Shown here piece by piece: positions 51,024 to 64,000 of a DNA stretch of 64,000 nucleotides. The DNA is taken from positions 66,001-130,000 of the forward strand of contig JAODUO010000185.1 in the NCBI GenBank assembly GCA_025642075.2. The letters run 5' to 3'. The DNA is from Ridgeia piscesae (Eukaryota > Annelida > Polychaeta > Sabellida > Siboglinidae). Under the pieces are notes generated by a model. It had not been told where the DNA came from and searched no databases. It saw nothing but the letters and a program-made list of their open reading frames with translations. The position numbers and the translations under genes were made by a program. Every line of letters starts with the position of its first letter. Positions within the stretch are counted from its first letter, which is position 1.

Positions 51024-54000
51024 TACATATTGCCACATTTATTTCATATTGCCACATTTATTTCATCTTGCCACATTTATTACATATTGCCACCTTTATT
51101 ACATATTGCCACATTTATTACCTATTGCCACCTTTATTACACATTGCCACCTTTATTACATATTGCCACCTTTATTACGTATTGCCACATTTATTACATA
51201 TTGCCACCTTTGTTACACACTGCCACATTTATTACATATTGCCACCTTTATTACATATTGCCACATTTATTACATATTGCCACATTTATTTCATGTTGCC
51301 ACATTTATTTCATATTTCAACATTTATTACATATTGCCACATTTATTACATATTGCCACATTTATTTTATATTGCCACATTTATTACATATTGCCACGAT
51401 TTATTTTATATTGCCACATTTATTTCACATTGCCAGTAAATTTGCCACATTTATTTTATATTGCCACATTTATTACATATTGCCACATTTATTTTATATT
51501 GCCACATTTATTTTATATTGCCACATTTATTACATATTGCCACATTTATTACATATTGCCACAATTTATTTCATATTGCCACCTTTATTACATATTGCCA
51601 CCTTTATTACATATTGCCACCTTTATTTCATCTTGCCACCTTTATTACATATTGCGACCTTTATTACATATTGCCACATTTATTTTATATTGCCACATTT
51701 ATTTTATATTGCCACATTTATTACATATTGCCACCTTTATTACATATTGCCACATTTATTACATATTGCTACATTTATTACATATTGCCACATTTATTTA
51801 ATATTGCCACATTTATTTCATCTTGCCACATTTATTACATATTGCCACCTTTATTACATATTGCCACATTTATTACCTATTGCCACCTTTATTACATATT
51901 GCCACCTTTATTACATATTGCCACCTTTATTACGTATTGCCACATTTATTACATATTGCCACCTTTATTACATATTGCCACCTTTATTTCATCTTGCCAC
52001 CTTTATTACATATTGCCACCTTTATTACATATTGCCACCTTTATTACATATTGCCACCTTTATTACATATTGCCACCTTTATTACATATTGCCACCTTTA
52101 TTACATATTGGCACATTTATTACATATTGCCACATTTATTACATATTGCCACATTATTACATATTGCCACATTTATTACACATTGCCACCTTTATTACAC
52201 ATTGCCACATTTATTACATATTGCCACCTTTATTCATATTGCCACATTTATTTCATATTGCCATTAAATTTGCCACATTTATTTATATTGCCACATTTAT
52301 TACATATTGCCACATTTATTTCATATTGCCACATTTATTTCATTTGCCACATTTATTCATATTGCCACATTTATTTATATTGCCACATTTATTACATATT
52401 GCCACATTTATTTATATTGCCACATTTATTTATTTGCCACATTTATTACATTTGCCACATTTATTACATATTGCCACCTTTATTCATATTGCCACTTTAT
52501 TACCTATTGCCACCTTTATTACAATTGCCACCTTTATTACATATTGCCACCTTTATTACTATTGCACTTTATTACATATTGCCACTTTTTAACTGCCACA
52601 TTTATTATATTGCCACTTTATTACATATTGCCACTTTATTACATATTGCCACTTTATTTCATTTGCCACATTTATTCATATTCCACATTTATTAATATTG
52701 CCACATTTTATTTGCACATTTATTCTATTGCCACCTTTATTACATATTGCCACTTTATTACATATTGCCACCTTTATTACATATTGCCACCTTTATTACA
52801 TATTGCCACCTTTATTACATATTGCCACATTTATTACATATTGCCACCTTTATTACATATTGCCACCTTTATTACATATTGCCACCTTTATTACATATTG
52901 CCACATTTATTACATATTGCCACCTTTATTACATATTGCCACATTTATTACATATTGCCACCTTTATTACATATTGCCACATTTATTACATATTGCCACA
53001 TTTATTACATATTGCCACATTTATTACATATTGCCACATTTATTACACATTGCCACCTTTATTACACATTGCCACATTTATTACATATTGCCACCTTTAT
53101 TACATATTGCCACATTTATTTCATATTGCCACATTTATTACATATTGCCACATTTATTTCATATTGCCACATTTATTACATATTGCCACATTTATTTCAT
53201 ATTGCCACATTTATTTCATCTTGCCACATTTATTACATATTGCCACATTTATTTCATATTGCCACATTTATTACATATTGCCACATTTATTTCATATTGC
53301 CACATTTATTTCATCTTGCCACATTTATTACATCTTGCCACATTTATTACATATTGCCACCTTTATTACATATTGCCACATTTATTACCTATTGCCACCT
53401 TTATTACACATTGCCACCTTTATTACATATTGCCACCTTTATTACGTATCGCCACATTTATTACATATTGCCACCTTTGTTACACACTGCCACATTTATT
53501 ACATATTGCCACCTTTATTACATATTGCCACATTTATTACATATTGCCACATTTATTTCATGTTGCCACATTTATTTCATATTCCAACATTTATTACATA
53601 TTGCCACATTTATTACATATTGCCACATTTATTTTATATTGCCAAATTTATTACATATTGCCACAATTTATTTTATATTACCACATTTATTACATGTTGC
53701 CACATTTATTTCATATTGCCACATTTATTACATATTGCCATATTTATTTCATATTGCCACATTTATTTCATATTGCCACATTTATTACATATTGCCACAT
53801 TTATTTTATATTGCCACATTTATCACATATTGCCACATTTATTACACATTGCCACATTTATTACATATTGCCACATTTATTACATATTGCCACATTTATT
53901 ACATATTGCCACATTTATTACATATTGCCACAATTTATTTTATATTGCCACATTTATTTCACATTGCCAGTAAATTTGCCACATTTATTTTATATTGCCA

Positions 54001-57000
54001 CATTTATTACATATTGCCACATTTATTTCATATTGCCACAATTTATTTTATATTGCCACATTTATTTCATATTGCCACATTTATTTTATATTGCCACATT
54101 TATTACATATTGCCACATTTATTTTATATTGCCACATTTATTTTATATTGCCACATTTATTTCATATTGCCACATTTATTTCATATTGCCACATTTATTA
54201 CATATTGCCACATTTATTTCATATTGCCACATTTATTTCATATTGCCACATTTAGTACATATTGCCACATTTATTACATATTGCCACAATTATTTCATAT
54301 TGCCACATTTATTTCATATTGTCACATTTATTTCATATTGCCATTTTGTTTCATAATGTCACATTTATTTGATGTTGCCACATTTGTTTCAGTTAATTTA
54401 AATGTAAGTTTCAAAAGTACTTGTATTTGAAGATTTATGAAAGACAATAAACTCAAACTAATCTTATCATTTATATAATTTTATAACAACTTCTTTTCAT
54501 GAATACCTACATAAAAAACAATTATTCATAAAATACGAGCTAAATTTGCCCTACAAATTAAGTGTCATTGGAGAAAATATAAATCACATTTTAAGCATCA
54601 CACAAACACTGCAAATTGAATTCCATGACTCAAGGATGAGGGTAAAGATGACACAAACTTACCCTGTAACAGGCCATGCCCACCCCCAGCCAGGCGACAC
54701 AGGTGGCTGATCGCTTACACGCCATCAGGAACGTGTTCTTGGCCTCCTGGAACTGTTCAACACACCCACTTATATAACACACTTATACTCTCTCACAGTG
54801 TGTCTGGCAAACACCATGTTACATACTTAAATATACACACTGTACTGACGACTTCACCTGTGGATGTTATCCGAGAATATCTGAAGGACGACTGACTGAC
54901 GTGTGTTATTTGATTTCTCAGGTATAAAATCAATGTGATTTTGTTCATGTATGTACATTGAGGAAACAATTTTATGTTCCAAGTATAGTTCAAGTACATA
55001 CATCGAAGAAACTATTTTACAGGTGTATTTTTTTAATTTCACAAGACAGAAACAAACAAAACATGAAATCAGCTCTATTTATGGTGTTAAAGATACTGCA
55101 CCTTATTCATATAAATGCTCTGTATAAATGTATATGTAAACAATAGTATATTTTATACTGGTGTACCTTAACACTGTGTATAGATGGCGCCACCAGATAG
55201 TGTCACTGGACACTGCATATAGATGGCACCACCAGATGGTGTCACTGAACACTGTGTATAGATGGCACCACCAGATGGTGTCACTGAATATTGTGTATAG
55301 ATGGCACCACCAGATGGTGTCACTGAACACTGTGTATAGATGGCGCCACCAGATGGTGTATCTGAACACTGCAATGATGGCGCCACCAGATTGTGTCGCT
55401 GAACACTATGCATAGATGGCGCCACCAGCTTGTATCGCTGAACACTGTATGAATTGTGCCACCAGTTGGTGTCACAGAACACTGTATAGATGGCGCCACC
55501 AGACAGTGCCGCCCTTGTACTTACTCGTCCTTCTTGGAGGTAGATGGACGCGAGACGCAGGTAGATGGAGTGGACTTCTGATGGGTCACTGACGAATGCC
55601 AGCGTTCTCTCGTAGCAGTCCTTTGCCATCTCCATGTCTCCACTGAGGTACTTCACGTGACCCATGATGGCCCACGCATCGGCACTCTGTCACAAACACA
55701 TAGAGTACTTGACATGGCCCATGCATCAGCACTCTGTCACAAACACACTAAGTACTTGACATGGCCCACACATCAGCACTCTGTCACAAACACACTAAGT
55801 ACTTGACATGGCCCACACATCAGCACTCTGTCACAAACACACTAAGTACTTGACATGGCCCACGCATCAGCACTCTGTCACAAACACACTAAGTACTTGA
55901 CATGGCCCACACATCAGCACTCTGTCACAAACACACTAAGTACTTGACATGGCCCACACATCAGCACTCTGTCACAAACACACTAAGTACTTGACATGGC
56001 CCACACATCAGCACTCTGTCACAAACACACTAAGTACTTGACATGGCCCACACATCAGCTCTCTGTCACAAACACACTAAGTACTTGACATGGCCCACGC
56101 ATCAGCACTCTGTCACAAACACACTAAGTACTTGACATGGCCCACGCATCAGCACTCTGTCACAAACACACTAAGTACTTGACATGGCCCACACATCAGC
56201 ACTCTGTCACAAACACACTAAGTACTTGACATGGCCCACACATCAGCTCTCTGTCACAAACACACTAAGTACTTGACATGGCCCACGCATCAGCACTCTG
56301 TCACAAACACACTAAGTACTTGACATGGCCCACACATCAGCACTCTGTCACAAACACACTAAGTACTTGACATGGCCCACACATCAGCACTCTGTCACAA
56401 ACACACAAAGTACTTGACATGGCCCACACATCAGCTCTCTCTCACAAACACACTAAGTACTTGACATGGCCCATGCATCAGCACTCTGTCACAAACACAC
56501 TAAGTACTTGACATGGCCTACGCATCAGCATTCTGTCACAAACACACTAAGTACTTGACATGGCCCACACGTCAGCACTCAGTCACAAACACACTAAGTA
56601 CTTGAAATGGCCCACACGTCAGCACTCTGTCACAAACACACTAAGTACTTGACATAGCCCACACGTCAGCACTCTGTCACAAACACACTAAGTACTTGAC
56701 ATGGCCCACACGTCAGCACTCTGTCACAAACACACTAAGTACTTGACATGGCCTACGCATCAGCACTCTGTCACAAACACACTAAGTACTTGACATGGCC
56801 CACACATCAGCACTCTGTCACAAACACACTAAGTACTTGACATGGCCTACGCATCAGCACTCTGTCACAAACACACTAAGTACTTGACATGGCCCACACA
56901 TCAGCACTCTGTCACAAACACACTAAGTACTTGACATGGCCTACGCATCAGCACTCTGTCACAAACACACTAAGTACTTGACATGGCCTACGCATCAGCA

Positions 57001-60000
57001 CTCTGTCACAAACACACTAAGTACTTGACATGGCCCACGCATCAGCACTCTGTCACAAACACACTAAGTACTTGACATGGCCCACGCATCAGCACTCTGT
57101 CACAAACACACTAAGTACTTGACATGGCCCACACATCAGCACTCTGTCACAAACACACTAAGTACTTGACATGGCCCACGCATCAGCACTCTGTCACAAA
57201 CACACTAAGTACTTGACATGGCCTACGCATCAGCACTCTGTCACAAACACGTTAAGTACTTATAGCATGACCTATGCGCCATCACTAATACAGATAATGA
57301 TGGTTCATGCACCCGTTATTCAGGTTTTTGACAAATATAAATAATCCAAACTAAAATAAAAAAGTGATATTTACTGATTTTTATCAGACTAATGCTACTA
57401 TCTTCATATATAAAATATACAAAATATAAGAAATGTAAAAGTTCTGCTTTTCCTGACTTTATTCCCGGTGAATACGTCTATTTCATACATTACCAGGCTA
57501 ATGCAACAAGAACAAAGATGTCCATGTGGCTGTGTGCCGACTGCCCCACCTGGTGGTCAAACTGTAGCGCCTCCTGGAGACTTTCTGCGGCCTCCTCCAG
57601 CTGGCGCTTCTGTAGTTTGAGGCGGGCGAGGGCGATGTGATACTCGGCACTTGGGCCCCCCATGGGTTCCAGCAGGTGGTAGGCCAGGGCACGCTCAGTG
57701 AACTGTCACCATGGCAACAAGAGGAGAGTCACGACAAGGTCGCATCAAAGTCAAGTTGTTAGTGTTATCTGTTAATATTTTAGTGTGGAAACGATGCTCG
57801 CTGCAATCATGAATCGTTACCGTGTGGTATAAAATAATATTGTAAACTTTCAATTTTATTATAAAGTATACAACTTCAGCCCTTTAGAGCAGGGAAGAAG
57901 GAGGACAAAGAAGGAGGAAGTAGAAAGAGAAAGAATAAGGAGGAAAAAGGAGAAATAATGAGGAGAAACAAGGAGGTTAGAGAACACTGAGAAAGAACAA
58001 GGAGGGAGAACAAGAAAGAACAAGGAGGAAGAAAAGGGAGGGAGAACAAGAAAGAACAAGGAGGGAGAACAAGGAGGGAGAATAAGAAAGAACAAGGAGG
58101 GAGAACAAGGAGGGAGAACAAGGAGGGAGAACAAGGAGGGAGAACAAGGAGGGAGAACAAGAAAGAACAAGGAGGGAGAACAAGGAGGGAGAACAAGGAG
58201 GGAGAACAAGGAGGGAGAACATGGAGGGAGAACAAGAAAGAACAAGCAGGGAGAAAAAGGAGGGAGAACAAGAAAGAACAAGGAGGGAGAACAAGGAGGG
58301 AGAACAAGGAGGGAGAACAAGAAAGAACAAGGAGGGAGAACAAGGAGGGAGAACAAGGAGGGAGAACAAGGAGGGAGAACAAGGAGGGAGAACAAGGAGG
58401 GAGAACAAGGAGGGAGAACAAGAAAGAACAAGGAGGGAGAACAAGGAGGGAGAACAAGGAGGGAGAACAAGGAGGGAGAACAAGAAAGAACAAGGAGGGA
58501 GAACAAGGAGGGAGAACAAGGAGGGAGAACAAGGAGGGAGAACAAGGAGGGAGAACAAGAAAGAACAAGGAGGGAGAACAAGGAGGGAGAACAAGAAAGA
58601 ACAAGGAGGGAGAACAAGGATGGAGAACAAGGAGGGAGAACAAGAAAGAACAAGGAGGGAGAACAAGGAGGGAGAACAAGGAGGGAGAACAAGGAGGGAG
58701 AACAAGAAAGAACAAGGAGGGAGAACATGGAGGGAGAACAAGAAAGAACAAGGAGGGAGAACAGTGAGGAAGGGAGAACAAGGAGGGAGAACAAGAAAGA
58801 ACAAGGAGGAAGAAAAAGGAGGGAGAACAAGAAAGAACAAGGAGGGAGAACAAGAAAGAACAAGGAGGGAGAACAAGGAGGGAGAACATGGAGGGAGAAC
58901 AAGAAAGAACAAGGAGGGAGAACAAGAAAGAACAAGGAGGGAGAACAAGGAGGGAGAACATGGAGGGAGAACAAGAAAGAACAAGGAGGGAGAACAGTGA
59001 GGAAGAAGGAGGGTGAACAAGGAGAAAGTACACTGAGGAAGAACAAGTAGGGAGAACAGTGAGGAAGAACAAGGGAGAAGGACAAGGAGGGAGAACAGTG
59101 AGGAAGAACAAGGAGGAAGAACAAAGAGGAAGAACAAAGAGGAAGAACAAAGAGGGAGAACAAGGAGGGAGAACAAGGAGGGAGAACAAGGAGGGAGAAC
59201 AAGAAAGAACAAGGAGGGAGAACAAGGAGAGAGAACAAGAAAGAACAAGGAGGGAGAACAAGGAGGGAGAACAAGGAGGGAGAACAAGGAGGGAGAACAA
59301 GGAGGGAAAACAAGAAAGAACAAGGAGGGAGAACAAGGAGGGAGAACAATGAGGGAGACAAGAAAGAACAAGGAGGGAGAACAAGGAGGGAGAACAAGGA
59401 GGCAGAACAAGGAGGCAGAACAAGGAGGCAGAACAAGAAAGAACAAGGAGGGAGAACAAGAAAGAACAAGGAGGGAGAACAAGGAGGGAGAACAAAGAGG
59501 GAAAACAAGAAAGAACAAGGAGGGAGAACAAGGAGAGAGAACAAGAAAGAACAAGGAGGCAGAACAAGGAGGCAGAACAAGAAAGAACAAAGAGGGAGAA
59601 CAAGAAAGAACAAGGAGGGAGAACAAGGAGGGAGAACAAAGAGGGAGAACAAGAAAGAACAAGGAGGGAGAACAAGGAGAGAGAACAAGAAAGAACAAGG
59701 AGGGAGAACAAGAAGGGAGAACAAGGAGGGAGAACAAGGAAGAACAAGGAGGGAGAACAAGGAGGGAGAACAAGAAAGAACAAGGAGGGAGAACAAGGAT
59801 GGAGAACAAGGAGGGAGAACAAGAAAGAACAAGGAGGGAGAACAAGGAGGGAGAACAAGGAGGGAGAACAAGAAAGAACAAGGAGGGAGAACAAGGAGGG
59901 AGAACAAGGAGGCAGAACAAGAAAGAACAAGGAGGGAGAACAAGAAAGAACAAGGAGGGAGAACAAGGAGGCAGAACAAGGAGGCAGAACAAGAAAGAAC

Positions 60001-60444
60001 AAGGAGGGAGAACAAGAAAGAACAAGGAGGGAGGACAAGGAGGGAGAACAAGGAGGCAGAACAAGGAGGGAGAACAAGAAAGAAGGAGGGAGAACAAGGA
60101 GGGAGAACAAGAAAGAACAAGGAGGGAGAATAAGGATGGACAACAGGGTATGACAGAGAGATAGTCACCGGCATAGCTTTGACGTCGAGCAGGAACTCGA
60201 TGACTTGCATGTAGACAGTCTGCAGTGGGACGGGGGAGGTCTCTCTCACTGGGGTCGTTGTCTCTCCATCCTCCGGCGCCGGCGCCGTCTGTGGTGCTCC
60301 TGTCGTCGGACTTCGCGCCGCGCTGCTTCCTGTGCGAGACATGTTCTCTGTGCTTCTGATGCGTCCTACTGCCATAAAACCCTGGTAAGGCCGGTGCTTT
60401 TGGCCAACGCTAGGAAGGGTGGGTGCCAGTGAGTTTGTCGCCAT
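48610..60444 (-). CDS. CFAP70: CFAP70/TTC18-like ciliary TPR protein, C-terminal part
   Basis: Six minus-strand exons in consistent phase: 60169-60444, 57550-57702, 55525-55686, 54663-54752, 49523-49672, 48610-48696, together 305 codons plus stop. Tetratricopeptide repeats run from [12 protein letters not shown] to the end, with helix pairs such as [53 protein letters not shown] and [20 protein letters not shown]. The end [10 protein letters not shown] resembles my memory of the CFAP70 (TTC18) C-terminus, an axonemal dynein-associated protein. The exon at 60444 opens with ATG after an in-frame TAA, but CFAP70 proteins are much longer. Either this ATG is internal and the 5' exons lie beyond 64000 (acceptor-like GATAGAG before 60456), or this is a shortened gene. 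Its Ser/Thr/Pro-rich start looks disordered. All introns except the last are dominated by tandem repeats. Confidence 0.75.
49149..49230. repeat. (AT)n microsatellite
   Basis: Alternating AT in the last intron of the CFAP70-like gene. Confidence 0.96.
49693..54355. repeat. 4.7-kb minisatellite, about 19-bp unit, rich in AATAAA on the sense strand
   Basis: More than 200 units of ATTGCCACCTTTATTACAT and variants (TTTATTTCAT, TTTATTTTAT) fill the intron, starting about 20 bases from the acceptor of exon 49523-49672. In the sense (minus) direction each unit reads AATAAAGGTGGCAAT or AATAAATGTGGCAAT, so nearly every unit contains the canonical poly(A) hexamer. A run of about 30 T sits at 50992-51021. 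The Leu/Ile/Tyr/His-rich frames are artefacts. Confidence 0.95.
55161..55510. repeat. 39-bp minisatellite beside a donor site
   Basis: About eight copies with core TAGATGGCGCCACCAGAT begin right after the donor of exon 55525-55686 on the minus strand. They do not copy the exon. Confidence 0.9.
55525..55686 (-). CDS. CFAP70: CFAP70-like TPR exon flanked on both sides by minisatellites
   Basis: It encodes 54 residues, [16 protein letters not shown] to IYLQEGR, a full TPR-type helix pair. The acceptor is TTTGTGACAG and the donor GTAAGT. The intron side of the acceptor is an array of copies of this very acceptor plus the exon start, and the donor side carries a different 39-bp array. Confidence 0.9.
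55687..57255 (-). repeat. 47-bp minisatellite carrying a 3' splice site and TPR exon start
   Basis: About 33 copies. In the sense direction each contains TTTGTGACAG, then AGTGCTGATG, TGTGGGCCATG and TCAAGTACTTAGTG. The exon begins AGTGCCGATGCGTGGGCCAT and continues to GTGAAGTACCTCAGTG, so the unit is an exon edge with about 9 bases lost. Every copy keeps the acceptor. Read in the exon frame, each gives [10 protein letters not shown] then TAG. Confidence 0.95.
57895..60135. repeat. 2.2-kb purine-strand minisatellite of 13- and 10-bp modules
   Basis: The plus strand is almost wholly purine, built of GAGGGAGAACAAG (13) and AAAGAACAAG (10) modules in irregular order, with a few GAGGCAGAACAAG and GAGGAAG variants. 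The sense strand of the CFAP70-like gene is therefore over 2 kb of C/T-rich sequence almost free of AG. It ends about 30 bases from the donor of exon 60169-60444. Confidence 0.95.
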
Positions 60445-60450
60445 GGAGAT

Positions 60451-60471
60451 ATGAAATTTGTCCTCTATCAG
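60451..60471 (+). CDS. Candidate first coding exon of a divergent gene
   Basis: ATGAAATTTGTCCTCTATCAG is followed by a perfect GTAAGT donor, giving MKFVLYQ. It lies head-to-head with the ATG at 60444, only 6 bases away. An acceptor at 60837 opens a compatible frame of 29 codons. There is no homology I recognise; this is a weak call. Confidence 0.22.

Positions 60472-64000
<3,529 letters not shown>

Noticed and set aside
49472..54430. Open frames of up to 915 codons ([18 protein letters not shown])
   Set aside because: Artefacts of the 19-bp minisatellite; they are antisense to the CFAP70-like gene and change repeat phase with each length variant.
57859..60444. An 861-codon minus-strand frame rich in [11 protein letters not shown]
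   Set aside because: Only its first 92 codons are exon. The rest is intron minisatellite after a good GTGACT donor, and the next TPR exon joins in phase without it.

Overview
This is a window of animal nuclear DNA, not prokaryotic. The genes are cut by many short introns with clean GT-AG (once GC-AG) sites, intergenic DNA is AT-rich, and there are long CA, AT and minisatellite tracts and non-LTR retrotransposon remains. The gene content (a MyTH4-FERM protein, a bicistronic MOCS1, omega-class glutathione transferases and a CFAP70-like ciliary TPR protein) fits an invertebrate metazoan. Amphioxus or a lophotrochozoan would both fit; the sequence alone does not decide.

Layout. (1) 1-13562, plus strand: the last 15 exons of a MyTH4-FERM gene, 611 codons with all splice phases agreeing. 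(2) 13563-18879: intergenic, with one fold-back element. (3) 19320-31308, minus strand: a complete MOCS1 gene, whose exons 1-8 plus 9 encode MOCS1A (MoaA) and exon 10 encodes MOCS1B (MoaC). (4) 31309-31411: a short divergent gap, probably a bidirectional promoter. (5) 31412-47096, plus strand: two intact and one broken omega-type glutathione transferase copies. They sit in a tandem segmental duplication (unit 29292-34962, second copy 34963-about 45860) that has since received two LINE-type insertions. (6) 48610-60444, minus strand: the C-terminal TPR part of a CFAP70/TTC18-like gene, whose introns are mostly minisatellite. (7) 60445-64000: little recognisable, with a weak candidate plus-strand gene.

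The outstanding signal is shared by unrelated genes. Several intronic minisatellites are built from an exon-intron junction. In the MyTH4-FERM gene a 61-bp unit carries about 35 bases of exon 3' end plus the 5' splice site, repeated about 17 times. In MOCS1 a 36-bp unit carries the 3' splice site plus the first codons of exon 8, about 33 times. In the CFAP70-like gene a 47-bp unit carries the 3' splice site plus the start of a TPR exon, about 33 times. A two-copy, exon-sized version at 9024-9141 may show the birth stage. In both 3'-splice-site arrays, choosing an upstream decoy acceptor leads to an in-frame TAG.

MOCS1 also shows its alternative expression logic in the raw sequence. Including the 52-nt exon 9 ends MOCS1A at the double glycine needed for catalysis. 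Skipping it joins exon 8 in frame to the MoaC exon and removes the double glycine. MOCS1 makes cyclic pyranopterin monophosphate for molybdenum cofactor. The glutathione transferases and the ciliary and cytoskeletal genes have no evident pathway link to it; they are simply neighbours.
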